Counted from the first letter of the stretch, positions 1 through 14,961 are shown. The stretch is DNA of 64,000 bases from Citrus sinensis (GCF_022201045.2 NC_068558.1:42365501-42429500); one strand, 5' to 3'. Numbers and translations are program-made. The notes: generated from the letters alone by a model not told the origin.

Positions 1-1386
1 GAAATACTGCTGGAGAGAGAGTGTGCAGAGTGCCTACACTGTTTGATGGTTCTAAAAAAATACCTCAAAATTAACTGTTTTCACATTGTAAATAATGTTT
101 TAAATGTCTTTCACAGTCAGAAAGGAGTTAACCACTGTTGGGTACTTTCTCTCTGCTATTTGGCCAAAATTTTAAGTAGATTTTGGTGCCTGTAGCTGCT
201 ATTGGTCTAATGAGTGGCTTGCTTGAGGTGCTATAAGTGTTGCATCACTGAAGTAAATTTCATTTTTGCATTATACCAGGCCTTTGAAGGAGGGCAACTA
301 TAAATTTTGGGGCTTGGGATGACATGTTGACTTGCTGTTGAATAGTTTTGGTAGCCCTCATGCTTTCATATATAGCTGTTTGGAAATTTTATTTTATTTA
401 TGTAATATTCATCACTGGGGACCTGCTTTATTCTGCTGAAATCTTGTTCCTTGGTTATGGCGTTGTGCATGTCTTTCTAATTTGAACTAGTGTTCATTCT
501 TGAATTTTTAGAGCCTGAGAAGGTTGGTCTAAATAATATGATCTATTTAATGCACTTTTATGAGTCATTTCTTGTATTTTTCTTACCCCTCTTTGGCTAC
601 CTATGATCATGTACGTCATTGGTTCAGGATCCAAATCTGTATCCATTGCAAGATGATTTGACAAGAGGCATCTGATTGAAGAAATGATTGCTCTTATGTT
701 ACAAGCTTTTACAGTCTTGTTGAAGATAAAAGAGATCATGAAGTGCACTTTTGTTTGGCTCCCTCTTGATCCCCCCGAGTGATGGGGTCATTTTCTTTGG
801 ATGCTTTTTGTACAGGTTTCTGTATATACATGTGTAGAGACCATCAGTGGACCCAAATGTTAGCACAAATTTACAGATTAGTGTGTAGGCATTTACATGA
901 TCCATATTTAGCTGCTGAAACCTCTGGGCTATTATATAACACAGGCTGCTGTTTTGTTTTTATTATTTTGTGGTCAACCAAAGTTCCTCAGCCATTTTGG
1001 ACAAAAGTTGGTTCTTTTATATCTCTGAGTTTTGATCTATGATATGTCAATCGTGTAGCTGGGATAATCATCTATGATTAGGCTTGCCCTGGAGCTCTCG
1101 TGGGTCGACCCCTGATTCAAGGTCATGATTGTGCGAATTCAATATCTAATAATTAGGCGGTTTACTCCTTTGCTGTAGCAGTTCCTAACAAAATTGTATC
1201 ATTTGCGTATGCTCGACACGAATCTGAAATGCAGTGGGTATCGAATTATCGGGTTTCAATTTGTCAATGGAAAAGATATGCAGTCTGATAGCATATAGAA
1301 AACACGGTGATATATTATTACACGTTAACAATATATATATGTACAAATTCAACTTGTACAAGTGATCTGCTTCGATGCGTGGCATA
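1..1386. other. Intergenic or off-window gene flank, no supported gene
   Basis: No reading frame here looks like a conserved protein. The T-rich plus strand could be the 3' UTR or last intron of a gene that starts outside the window, but I cannot support a model. The last few hundred bases are the 3' flank of the minus-strand reductase gene that ends at 1387. Confidence 0.4.
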
Positions 1387-3287
1387 CTAAGAAATATAAA
1401 CAGGCGTATTTCTATCAACCGATGGAAGTGATTCCCTGTTGTGAGGTCTCAAAAGAACTTCATGCTCGCAGCCTGAGGGCATGACGGGTCGAATACTGCC
1501 TGGATTCAGTGGAAAAAGTATTTTGTAATAGCCATCCATAATCGCTGTTAAATTGCAGGTTGCAGCCACCTCTGGAATCTGTCGCCAAATACACATTACT
1601 ACATGTAAGTATTCAGAATACGCACAGGTGAAAAACAAATAACTTAGGCACGTAACCCACAAAAACAAATCGATAACTGAAGACAATAGTATAATCTGTG
1701 GCAAGGAACTGCGACTCCTTACAGACCTAATCAGTTCTGTAATCAGTCTTAAGTTTAAAAAGAATCAAAGTGAACCGGCATAATTTATGATGCTTCAACT
1801 CCACAGTCAATCAGTCCGAACCTGCTAACTTTCTCAACCCTTTGAATCATGATTTCAAGTAATTAGCCTGTACTCAGAATACAAACTTATAATCAAAGGA
1901 TTTCTTTAAATGCCTACGAACTCAAAGACCCGTTAAGCCCATCCTCAAGATAAGCCTCCCACCTAAAGACATTTACTAGAAGTTACTACTCCAAGGAGCA
2001 TGAATTCAAGCAAAGGTAAATCCCTTTACATTCTCCGGATATATTATAACTCATGTTCTATAAGAAAGATGTTAAATTGAGAAGCACATACAAAAGTAAC
2101 ACTCGTCAATGATTCTCTCTCCCTCTACACAAAGAGACTATGCAGTGAACATTGAACAACTTATTACCTGATAAATCTCACGCATGTACCCATGAAGATT
2201 GGGATATTCAAGTAGCTTCTTCTTTGTGCATTTGAACAAGACATTGTAGACAAGATCAAACCGAATCAAAGTAGTAAACAAGCAAACATCGGCAAGAGTC
2301 AATGTATCTCCACACAAGTACCGTGAGCCACCCAAGTGATCATCTATCATGTCCAACTTACTAAACAGATCATTCACCGCAGTATCATATGCCTCTTGAC
2401 TCTGAGCAAATCCACATCTATGATCCCAATCAAAAAGTTACAAAAAATTTCATCTTTCATTAAACAGAGAATTAAAAAAATAATCACCTATAAACTCCAT
2501 TATTCACATTGGGGTAGATGATTTTGTTCCACTCCTCAATCTTCCCCTTCAACTCCACCGGTGCAAGATCCAAATCCGGATTACGGGCCGACCTGTTTAA
2601 ACCCGAATTAAAAAACTGAATTATATCATAACTCTCGTTACACGCCACATCCTTATTGTCCACATCCCATAACATCGGCACAGTGGCTCTCCCGCTATAG
2701 CCTCCCTTCCTTAACTTATAAACCTCCTTCAAATTCTTACACCCATTTTCATTATCCAAACCGGGAACAGGGATATCCTTATCCCGGGAGGGGTTACAGT
2801 TATTGGTAAATTCCCAAGAACCGTCTTGCCCCGGCCCGGCGATTGAGACGGGGACGGCGTCTTCGAGGCCTTTGAGCGCTCGCACTATCAGTGTCCGGTG
2901 GGCCCACGGACAGGGGAGTCCCACGTAGAGGTGAAGGTTGGCTGTGGATGGCGGGTTGTTTCTGAGGAAGAATTTGGAAGCGGGTCGGGTATAGCTGCCT
3001 GAAGAATCGGAGGGGGCGAGTTGCGACATCATGAGTTGCCACGCGGCGTTCCATGATGTACGGACAGTGGAGACAAGGAGTCCAGGCGGAAGCGATGGGC
3101 CCCACAGGAGTTTGGTGATGGCTGTGAGGAGTCTCGTTGGAGAAGTAGAAGAAGAAGAAGAAGGGGGCCGCTGTTGGTCGAGGGACATTCTAGGGCTGAC
3201 GTGGCATTTGTAGTGGATCGTTGGTTTGGTTTTGTGGGGTGAGATGATGAGAAGCTGAGAGCTAAGATGTGATGAAGTGCAAATCAT
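1387..3287 (-). CDS. Glutathionyl-hydroquinone reductase (Xi-class GST, YqjG/ECM4 type)
   Basis: The enzyme is expected to reduce glutathionyl-hydroquinones to hydroquinones using glutathione. Exons on the minus strand are 3287-2488, 2417-2168 and 1578-1387. All borders are GT-AG, and the lengths (800+250+192) give 413 aa. The N-terminal thioredoxin-like domain has the motif CPWAHR with the putative catalytic Cys at about residue 126, preceded by NLHLYVGLP. The C-terminal helical GST domain includes [18 protein letters not shown] and ends in [15 protein letters not shown]. The first 90 residues are Ser/Pro-rich and poorly conserved; they could be a plastid transit peptide, or translation could start at Met34. 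Family assignment is firm from the motifs; the substrate is inferred. It is divergent from the RPL23 gene, 320 bp away. Confidence 0.9.
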
Positions 3288-4940
<1,653 letters not shown>

Positions 4941-6138
4941 GTGGGGGTTTTAAGGGATTTTTTTGGCCTTAGTTTGGTAGGTGACCGTAGGGTCTGTTAA
5001 TATCATTGGGATCATTTCCTACTGATGAGTGTTGTGGTTGTTCCTCTATTGGCTATTGCTAGACAGATACAAGGAGATTTCAGATTTTCTACCTATTCTA
5101 ATTGTAGAAGAATTTAATTTGTGTTTAATTTCCAAGAATTTTGTTCTTTTAAGAGAATATTGATTTTGTTCTAAAGTTTTAAGTTTTGTTTTTATAAATA
5201 GGTTACTATTGGTTGGTTTTTTTTTAAATGTCTTTCAGTTTTTCTTCTGTTTTATAATTTTTTTTCTCTTTTTTGGTACGGACATTTGAAGAGGATCGAT
5301 AAGGTATCATGGCTGGTTGCGGATGTGTGGTGGGGTTTACGGTCCAACCCACACTAATCCCTTTTTAATTGGATTTACCTTTTGGTCGGATTAAATTGGA
5401 CAAAAATCTAATTACATGGCATTGGGTTTATGGATTTACGTGTTGAAACTTCAAATCTAATCAACCAACTAATTTGTGTTCTCTTTATTTAACTTTTTTA
5501 AGCATCATGTTACTAAGGAAAAGACTTCGTTAACTTAAAATCACACCCAATTTCGCATTGCCATTTTTTACTCACTATAAGTCTACAAAAGGTAAGCATT
5601 AAAACTCAAACAGCAAATTAGCTACGTTGTTTGTTTTTGTCTCATTATTGTCTATGTAAATTAGCCACATTCTTAGTAATGATATCTTTTGCTGCAACTT
5701 TTTCCAATTTTTCCGCGAAATAGATCGAAATAGGTAGCCATTACAGTTCCTTTTCTAATGAGGATTCTTCATGAATGATATTATATTGAAGCCTTTCTTT
5801 CAAATTTATAATAAACTGGTGTTTGACACTGTGAGTTGGGATGTGCTGCTATCTCATTTCTGGCTGCAAACTGAAGGAATCCTCTGTGGGAAATAAGAAT
5901 GCAGTGGGATTCCCCAAGATTTTCCTTTCACATGTTGAGAGGAAAGGAAAAAGTAAACTAAATTCACACAAGAGACAAAAGAAGAGAACAGCATAAAGAA
6001 AATTGGTGGATGCTTCGTTCCTTCAGGATGTTTCGACTCATTTGCAAAACATGTCGCAGTTTCAATCACATCTTCAAGCAAATGCCTTAAATAATAATTA
6101 CTCATTCCCCATGCCGAACCAGCAGCTTCCATTAAACT
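4941..6138. other. Intergenic, RPL23 3' flank to ankyrin pseudogene
   Basis: T-rich 3' UTR and flank followed by AT-rich sequence. Positions 6003-6230 hold an open frame rich in Asn, Gln and Ser (DVSTHLQNMSQFQSHLQ) that may be an upstream exon of the ankyrin pseudogene. Nothing else can be supported. Confidence 0.4.
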
Positions 6139-8390
6139 GTGGCCAGGGCTGCAATAATCCATTCAGAACTGCCACTGCAGCTTCACCTTTTGCAGCAACA
6201 GGAGCATCAGTTTTCCGACTTGGTGGCTAATTTGGCGGAAGATGACCTTGGAATGACAGATGACTTGGGTTACACGGCACTTCAGTATGCGGCTGTTGGG
6301 GGTGGCCTCAAGGCATCCCGGGCATTGGTGAGAAAAAACCCTGATCTCACTCAAACTACAAGCAACGATGGCTGGACTCCTTTGCTTGCAACTGCTTGCT
6401 GGACTTCAAAAAATGAGGAAACTGTATTGTATCTTGCCCTTCATACAACTGATGCTCCTCGTGGCCGTCCATTTACAGGCCCTTTGGCTGGTAAATTTGC
6501 TTAATCACTAGCCGCTGGAGGCTTTCGTGCTAATTAAATAAATTTAGCTAATTAATTACTTCTTGGGTACCTTGATGTATTTCTCTCATCTATTACAATT
6601 TTCCGTTTAAGAAATGAACTTGTTTGTTTAATTATTGATCATATGCTTTTCATTCAATAGATATTCTGCTTTATCTAATAGAGAGAGAGAATCCTGGTTT
6701 AGCTACTGTTAGAGATGATTGTGGGTGTAATCTGCTAGATGCATTGGCCTCTAGGCCTCCTGATTTCGAAAGTGGAAGTATTCTTCGAGAATTGCAAAAG
6801 TCTATTTACCCTTGTCAGTATTGTACTTTTTATCGAGTTTAATCTCTTTAATCTTCTTTCCCAAAAGATAGGATATTGTTACGCATGTTTGATTTTTATA
6901 TTCTGAAAACATAGGGGCAAAATCCTACAAGACAATCCAACTGTTAATTTCATTTTTGTTTGCTTCTTTAGATATACCTGCTGAACTCAACTATATTTCA
7001 CCACTGTCAGCAAAAGTTGGCGTGTTTAGTACTTCACCAAAATTTTGGAAGATCTTTACAGATGCAGGTTTGCAAATTCTGTTTTTTTGTTTTTTTTACT
7101 TTTCTCTTCTTCTTCCATGGTACTTCTTAACAATGTGCTGAAATGGGGCTAACTTTCAACTACCAACAGTAGGATGGACAGCACCTCCCATCAAGCAAAT
7201 TCAGGATTAGAAATTGAAGCATAAATACGCCCTGGTATTGGTAAAACATGTTGCTGGAGAACTTTCATCATTGAGCGATCCACAAATTTATGAATTTTTC
7301 CTCAAGTTAGGCACCATAACCGTTGCAGCAGCTTGTGGAGATGTTGAAATCGTAGAATTGTCTCTTCAGATGATTCCTAATCTTATTTGGCTTCGGAGTA
7401 ATCAGAAACCTTTGCTGCAAATTGCTGTTCAACACCGGCAAGAAAAGATTTTCAATCTTACGCGCAAGATGGATGTTTATAATGGGCTCATTTTTTAGCA
7501 ACTCCATAGATGCATCTAACAACAATATCTTGCATTTGGCAGCAGAGTTGCCGCCTCCCGCTCGTCTCAGAGTTATTTCTGATGCAGCTCTGCAAATGCA
7601 AAGAGAATTGCAGTGGTTTAAGGTAATTTGATCTTTTTACAAGATTGCGATTGATAGTTATTGGATAAAAAACGTGAAATTAAATCTTAAGCATTTTCAC
7701 TATTATTAATGCACACATGTTAAAAGATCATCGTTGGATCCTAGTTTATTTAACTTACTCGTTCATGCAGGAAATTGAAAAATTAGTGCACCCTCTTGTT
7801 GAGAAGACTCCAAACGTGTTGGGGAAGACAGCTGAAGATGTGTTCATGGAGCAACACAAGGATTTGCTCGAGAAAAGGGAGCAATGGATGAAGGTCACAG
7901 CAAACTCCTGCATGGTTGTTGCAGCTCTCATAGCTACCATAATGTTTGCTGCAGCTTTTACTGTGTGCCTGGAGGCGACAAAGAGGATACCAAAATCAAA
8001 ATTTTTATGAAAGACAAGTCGTTCCTGGTGTTTGCAATTTCGGATGCACCAGGTCTTATATTCTCTTCTGCTTCACTGGTGACATTTTTGTCAATAATAA
8101 CAGCACGCTATGCTGTAGAAGATTTCCTGGATCAACTACCGAGGCTCTTGATGCGGGGTCTTGGATTACTCTTCTGGGCTGTGGCAACAATGATGGTAGC
8201 TTCTGCCGCAGGCTTTTCAATTGTGGTTCGTGAGGGAGCCAAATCAGTTGTAAAGGTCGTTATCGTCTTGGCTTTTCTGCCTGTTGCTGCATATGCACTT
8301 GCGCAACTTCCCTTGTGTTACAAAATGTACACAATGTGGACATCAGGAGCTCGTGGCATCTTTCGACCGGAAAGGATTTTAGCACATTAG
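6139..8390 (+). pseudogene. Ankyrin-repeat PGG-domain membrane protein (ACD6/ITN1-like), decayed
   Basis: The pieces match the plant ankyrin plus PGG-domain family. Ankyrin-type segments (DDLGYTALQYAAVGGG, NDGWTPLLATACW) lie in a first exon ending at 6490, followed by exons 6661-6813, 6972-7067, 7170-7622 and 7771-8390. The PGG region keeps MKVTANSCMVVAALIATIMF then PGGDKEDTK, and three or four hydrophobic segments follow to the stop at 8388-8390. Three lesions break the frame: an in-frame TAG at 7208-7210, one extra T in the T-run at 7491-7496, and a 2-nt TG excess at about 7964-7967 just before PGG. Splice borders are still recognisable, so decay looks recent. A longer upstream start from about 6003 is possible. 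Sequencing error could explain single lesions but is unlikely to explain all three. Confidence 0.8.
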
Positions 8391-9315
8391 TTTTGTTGTA
8401 TTGTTTTGAACAAGGTAACATAACGCGGCTTAGCTATTCCTGGTAGTCTATGTGATTAAGTCGGAGTATAATGGAAATTCCATCAATAGTTACTCGCGTA
8501 AAACCATATGGGCTTGCATTGCATGACAATTTGAGCTTGCTTGTCAACTGTTCAATGCTGCAATAAAAGATGGTTTCTTCTGTTGCTATATGCCTATACA
8601 CTTTGTTTTTTTGACATTACAAAGAGCCCAGATAAAGATTAAAGATTTTGTTTTTTCTTGTACACGTGTTTAAACAAGATTAAAAGAAAAAAAATGCTAA
8701 AAGACTTTTAAAGACAAAATTTTCTAAAAAGTTTAAAAGTAATAGATGATCTCACAGTTTTTCTGTGTTGGGTAATGAGTAAAAGTGTAAAAAAATTTAT
8801 AAATTCAGATTTTGAAAATATGTGGATCAATCTTTATTAAAATATTAGCCACAATATCATTTAGTTTGGTAAAATTAACACTAGAGATGAAATGTGTTAA
8901 TACTCTCTCTCTCTATATATATCAATCAATTTTTTTTTAGTGCAGACACTCTTATTTTTTTCACACAAACATACCGTGCAGTTTAATAGGATCATATTTT
9001 AATATTATTAAATTATACGATTTAGCATTATGTTTGTATTAAAAAAAAAAAGGGCCTATATATCATCTCATGCTTGGACTTTAGATATTCAAAAAAAAAA
9101 AAATTGATTAGTTTCTTTTGAAAGAAAATAATAAAATTATTATGTAGAGAATAGAGATTATTAAAATTTAAACTCAACTCCCAAAAGTCCAAAACGGCGC
9201 GTATCAAGTGGCAAGATTTTGAAGGCGGGAAAAGGCAAGCCCAATCAAAACGGCAGCGGACAGATAAATCGAAAAGACTTGTTCAGCAACTCATTCCCAA
9301 CGACAAACAATTATC
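8391..9315. other. Intergenic, AT-rich
   Basis: This holds the 3' flank of the ankyrin pseudogene and the 5' flank of the next gene. It includes a CT/TA microsatellite near 8904-8920 and several poly-A runs. I see no gene. Confidence 0.5.
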
Positions 9316-9381
9316 TTGTGTAGGCTGTACCCTAAACATTCTCAGAGCTCAATTCCAGTCGGCTTGCACTCAAAGGTGAAA

Positions 9382-12300
9382 ATGGGTTGGAACTACCCAG
9401 AAATATCTTTAGAAGAAATGGTGAAACTGATAAAAGGTTTTGTAGATATATTGATTCTAGCATCTGGGTGTCAATCCTCCGGCCTTCCCGCTCATTGGGA
9501 TGCTCAAAACATCAAGAAAGCTCTTCAGTGGGGCATTTTCTTTGAGAATGTCAGTATCTTCTCTCTCTTCACTTTATTGATTTTTTTACTTTTGTTCTTG
9601 ATTTTTTCGCCTGCACTCGTTTCTTATTCTTGCATGCCTATAATTTTTTATTCACGTCACAATTTCTGTCTTGGATCATAAGTCCATGAGTCTTAGGTTA
9701 TTTAGATGCCTTAAACTTGTTTGTCATAATGTGCTTAAATTGTTAATTCTTTTGATTTTACGTTTTTCTACAATGGATATGCATCAATTATTTCATTATT
9801 TCTTAGGTTATCATTATTGATTTCTTCGCGTGATGATGTTTAGGTGGTTAGTCATTTGTGCAGTTCCGAGGTTTATCTTGACTCCCTGAAGGAACTTGAT
9901 ACTAGTGTAACTGAAATAACATCCAATCCTTCTTTCCCTCAGGTTGTGGACCATATTTAATCTCTTATTACTTCAATCTTATATGCTACTCTAGATATTT
10001 GAATTTGGAATCAATTAGGTAAGATAGTACGAGTTCTATCTCATCATACTTTTGTGATTTTTGATGATCAGGGTCTTTCACATCTATCAACTGCTGTTCT
10101 TAGTAAAGGCAGGGCTTTTGTATGCAAACATTTCATTCGTGCTTTACCTTTGAGCGATGCACATCTTGAGGCTTTCTTGAGGGCAGCAATTGAGATGGAT
10201 CTTAATGAGCTTATGGAAAAAGAGCATGATTGCCTCAATATATATCTCAGCAAGTTGACACTTCTGGATTCTACAGTTAACTTGGTTCATGAACCGATGA
10301 GAGACTCAACTATGCCATCTTCAGAAATTGCTCCAACTATGGAGATTGATATATCGACTGCTGAGGATTTTGCACATTTGGCTGTGCAAGGGTTCCTCAA
10401 GAGGCAGTCTGCAGTGTCATGCATATCAACAGTTAAGTCAGGGTTAAATATCCTCTCTAGTGCTATCAAACGAGATAGTTGGACTAGTTCTGATAATAGC
10501 TTGGTTGAAGTGCATTTGCGGCAAGACAGATCTTTGGCACTGACAGGGTATATAGCTTGACCTAAGAGAATAGAAGAATATGATTTTTATTGATGTTTCA
10601 TAACTATGACTTGTTGGATTGACCTAAGAGACGATAATAGTTATCTTGCAAAATTCAACTACAAGGTCTGCATTAAACATGCTTTGGTCGCAGGAATGTT
10701 GGCACCTTGGTTGATTTTGTCACCTGGAGCTGCTGGAAATCAAAGAATCTTTTGTATTTTCTCGATATGAGAACTATTAGACTGGTATCTGGTGCGAGTA
10801 TGATATTTTCTGCACCTAAGTTTCAGTGGGTACAAGTATTGGAAAGGCTTCATATTTTGGCAAAAGGCAGTGATGATAAGTTGAGTGAAATCATTGTAAG
10901 TCATCGGAACTATTCCATCAATCTCTTAAAGACTTGATTACATCTAGTGCTTGTTTAAATTTTCTGGATGCTTGGTTATATGGTTTATGCATGTTGTGCA
11001 ACCAGGTGTTTGTATGTTTACAAGAACAGATATGTCCACACTCCTACATACACGCATTACGTAGTTCTTGTGTTACAAAGGATTGCAGGAGGTTTCATTT
11101 TTGTAATAAATTATTGGGATGAGAATCTTTTAATTTGGAGATGTTGCACAATCTGCACTGCTGTTCAGTAACTTGCATACAAATTGGCCATTGATGTTCT
11201 TTTCCCCAATGTTTCTATAGATGCTTAAATTCTACTTTGAATGTAAAATTATACTTAAAATTTGCGGACTTAAGTTGTTTCAGAAGCAATGATGTCAGTC
11301 AATCCAAACAGCATGGTGCCTGTGGTAGTTTTTGAGGCATGGTGATTACACATCTCAGGCTTATGAAATGATTTGCAAGGATTCAGTATCCTAAATACTG
11401 TCATTTTATGTTTGTTAGGGGTCCAAAATAGTCATTTACAATTAGAAACTATAGTCTTGTGGGTTTTCGGTTGAGATATATATTGTCCTTCCAACTCAAA
11501 CTATTTGATGATATGTTATGATATTGCATTGGATTTTCAATCCCCTTATTGGTTTAGAAAGTGAAACAACATGGATTTATTGGTTAATAGGATGGGATTT
11601 GTAAAGTAGCTTTTATGAAATCTGATGTAGGACTGCTTAGAACCAGTTAGTGGTACAACCTTTTCAAGTTAATTGGCACAAATGGCCCCATACCCTGTAA
11701 ATAGGTGGTTCGGGGAATATCTCATTTCTGGGAGCAGATCATAGGTTTTGCTTCTGATATCTAATATACGTGGTAATTTAAATTATCAACGAGTAACCTT
11801 TTGATTATTTAAATTTTGTACATAATTTTATGTCTTTTCTTGAGACAGGAGCTCCTGCTACTTGGATGCATTGCAAGCAGATGGAGTTGCCTAATTGAAC
11901 ATTTCACGTCCATTTCTTATAATCCCCTTTCCATCTCACAGCAATACCAGAAATTGTGGGAGAGAGGATTGCAAAATTTCTATACTAAGGAGGAGATGAT
12001 GAGTTCAAAGGTACCCTTATTGTCTTTAAAGACTTAAAGATATTATAGGAATTTCAGAGTTCTGAAATGTGTTTTTGCTACTTAAGAAACATAAATGATT
12101 ATCAGAAAAGATTTTGTGGACAATAGAGCTAAGGTCAAAGATTTTGTTCTGGGTAGATTAAGCGGAGGTTCTTTTCTCCTTTTCTGCCAAATCAAGTTCA
12201 TATCTGAGACAGACTGAGAAGTTTTTTTTTTTTTTTTTTTTTTTTTTTCCTGTTGATTTTAATTTTATGATGTGCTTCTCTATTTATATGCAGTCAAATC

Positions 12301-13787
12301 AGTTACTTCCAGCTTTTAGCTCCACATATCCTTCTCTGCTTGTATGTGCTATCTTTGTTTATATAATTTTCTTACGATCATTTCTGCTGTTTTAGAGTAG
12401 GAAAGTTGCATTCTTGAGTATCTGGCTGGAATTTTAAGTGGTCGGCTTCATCAGCTATGGAAGCTATCACCTGCGCTTGTGGCAGTTGCTATTCCATCGT
12501 GGTAGTGTTATGATTCTTCTATGCTTCCGGATCTGCCATAGACTTCAAATTAGTTCATCGTATTCACATTGGATGGAAATGAGTCCCTTATGTTATAGTG
12601 AATTTCTTTCTGCACCTCACTGAAATAAATGTGCAAAAAGGAAAAAAGAAAAAAAAATCCCCAATCTGTTATAGTGAATTTCTTTCCGAAGCAGTCCTAC
12701 CTTCTCCTGAAACATTCTTAATCTATTTTTCATGTTTATTAACTGGTGAATTGATATTGCAGGTCAATGTTGTATAGATTATATTTCAATGAAATAGAGG
12801 CTCAATTTAAGGGAGAATCTTTAACAAGGTTTTCAATTTTTAACTGTCCTTGCTTCATAATTGTCATACGAATCAAAATCATTATTTTTCCTGGGAAATA
12901 TTTCTATTTCAGTTAACAGTTAACGTTTTTCTTGTTTGCAGATGCTGCAGTTGTTTTCGAGATGGGAAGGAGCATAAAAGTTGTGAGTATCATCTTCAAC
13001 CCCTTTCCCTCATTTCTCTGCACCTACACATATGTGGATCCTTCTATATTGTACGCTGATTATATAGTTATTGAAGAATATGTCTGTCATTAGGTTTATA
13101 TGGAGAGAAGACTTTGAGACTGATGAGAACTCTTAAAATGTGGAGAACAGTTTCCCCGGTGCTGAAATGGAACTTTCACTATAATCTCTGTTGTGAAAAT
13201 AAGAGACATCTCTTTTTTATTTGAATGATGAGCAAGTTGAAATTGGCTACTACATGCTTTCTGTGAATTTTCTGATTAATAGGGGTAGTTTGCATGCAAA
13301 TTCTTAAAACGTGATAGATTGGTACTAATACAAAATGATAGTCATATTATGTGAACTTAATGTTTTCTAGCAAATGATGTGAAGAACATTGGAAATTTCT
13401 AGTAGTATGTCCGTATAAAGATCGGTTAGCATCAGCTGATTGATATTCAAACAAGCTTGGCATACATGGTCAGGCGCCAAAGGAGATCATATGGAAATAA
13501 GTATTTTATTTAGTCCTTTGTACTGTTACTCTGCCTTTTGCATGTATTATTGGAAATGCTATGCCTGTGCTAAAAATTGTGTGAATTTTCTGATGTGTTC
13601 ATTTATTAGTCATATATGCCCACTTAAAAAAAATAAATAAATAGTAGTTATGAATGGACATTCTGTTAAAAGCTAACAAGAAATCAACTTGTGATGATTC
13701 TTAGGTAAAATTGCCGAGAGAGTTTGGTGCCTGTACATATTTCATATTTGTGGCTCTCACATAATGTTCGGTGGTACTAATGCTTAA
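9382..13787 (+). CDS. Unrecognised plant protein, ten exons, 481 aa
   Basis: I do not recognise the family. Exons are 9382-9549, 9844-9942, 10072-10547, 10694-10895, 11849-12010, 12294-12341, 12401-12501, 12763-12828, 12942-12982 and 13705-13787. All introns are GT-AG, all phases agree, and the total of 1446 nt is divisible by three, which strongly supports a real gene. The product is mostly helical in character, with no signal peptide or clear membrane segment. Landmarks are HWDAQNIKKALQWGIFFEN, CKHFIRALPLSDAHLEAF, GRLHQLWKLSPALVAVAIPSW, a Cys-rich stretch RCCSCFRDGKEHKSC (a possible metal site) and ERVWCLYIFHICGSH near the end. An alternative in-frame ATG lies at 9316. The last exon could instead splice at about 13773 to sequence near 14128, so the C-terminus is uncertain. 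Function is unknown. Confidence 0.72.
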
Positions 13788-14682
13788 CTTTGAGCATTAA
13801 CTCTCTATTCCTCAGTAAGAGCTCACTCTTTCTTCTTGCATTACAAAAATGACTCTTTATCTTTACTGTGAATCTTCACTCTAAGCAAATTGTTCATTGT
13901 AATTGTTTTTCTAAGTAGCTGTTTTGTTATTTGTTTATAGGTTCTCATTCTTATGATCAACATGACGTAAACGTATTATCATTCTGGCTTCACTTGTTTT
14001 ATATATCACGTGACAAATTAGTGGCATAGGTTTTATCAGTTAACAGTTATTTTCATCAATATCACGTTATCTGCCCCACAATTTTTCCTTTTTACCCTTT
14101 TTAATATCTCTGTGGGCCTTTTGCTAGATTTATTGATGAAACTTTGGAAGAAAGCAAATGGATAAATGTCATTGATCATGCCAGTCACTCTTTTGCACAT
14201 GGACGGTGTGAACTTTTACTCTATAAAACCTTATCCTGCCCTTCCTACTTTTTCTTCACAGTCACTTGCTGGGCAAGTTCAACTCACAAGAGCGAAACAG
14301 AAGCAAAATCACAAACGATAAGCACCAGCGAGTAGCAACTTTTCCTAGACAAGCCAATACAAAAAGTGCTTTGTCATCAGTGACATTACATCACTATCAT
14401 CAAATCTTTAATTATATTATTCCCAGTTGTGACTATATGACCAGTGACTAGACGACTGGTGAAAAATTAAAGTTGAATGTACCTTGTGTTTTACATCTTG
14501 CAAAGTGGGATCTAAAATCATTGATAATGACACGTGGCAGTGGGCATTGATACTTTAAAAGCATGGTCTTCACTCTTCATGTTTCGTCTTAAAATTATAT
14601 TTCTCATAATTTATTTTCTGCTTCTATCCTTAAACCACTTCTTGGATGCTCCATACAGTTCGTTCTGAGCAAGGAGCTAAAC
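13788..14682. other. Intergenic / possible 3' UTR, with a G-box
   Basis: Positions 14128-14335 contain open frames and splice-like borders that may be extra 3' exons of the preceding gene, but the phases conflict. An ACACGTGGCAG G-box-like site lies at about 14530 and may serve the small gene at 14683. Confidence 0.4.
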
Positions 14683-14961
14683 ATGAAGACTTTCAAAATA
14701 ATGAACGCGAAGAGGCTCCAGTTCCTGGAATGGTGGAAGACAATGGCAAGCACTAGATCAGCAGTCACCCTAGGCAATGTTCAAAGAAGAGTGCCGACTG
14801 TTTGTTGCTGTAAGTGTAAATCACATATCTTGAGGCAGTTGCCCTGGAAATTCAAGTCGATGAGGAAACAAGCTTTGGGATGGAAACGGATCAACACACA
14901 GTTCAGCTATGATATCCACAGCTATTCTCTGAACTTCGATGATGGTTTTTCCCGACATTGA
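14683..14961 (+). CDS. Small basic plant protein, 92 aa, single exon
   Basis: A short intronless frame begins MKTFKIMNAKRLQFLEWW and ends with HSYSLNFDDGFSRH. It has a CCCKCK cluster in the middle and a Lys/Arg/Trp-rich segment (KFKSMRKQALGWKR). The ending YDIHSYSLNFDDG resembles a C-terminal signature that I recall from short uncharacterised proteins across flowering plants, which is why I keep it as a gene. There is no signal peptide or membrane segment. The G-box about 150 bp upstream would fit stress or light regulation, but that is inference. Function is unknown. Confidence 0.65.
   Translation: MKTFKIMNAKRLQFLEWWKTMASTRSAVTLGNVQRRVPTVCCCKCKSHILRQLPWKFKSMRKQALGWKRINTQFSYDIHSYSLNFDDGFSRH

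Noticed and set aside
1-210. Open frame 1 at the window start
   Set aside because: It is open for about 69 codons, but composition and content do not look like protein. More likely UTR.
14128-14335. Extra 3' exons of the ten-exon gene
   Set aside because: The available donors and acceptors give conflicting phases, so I end the coding sequence at the in-frame TAA at 13785-13787.
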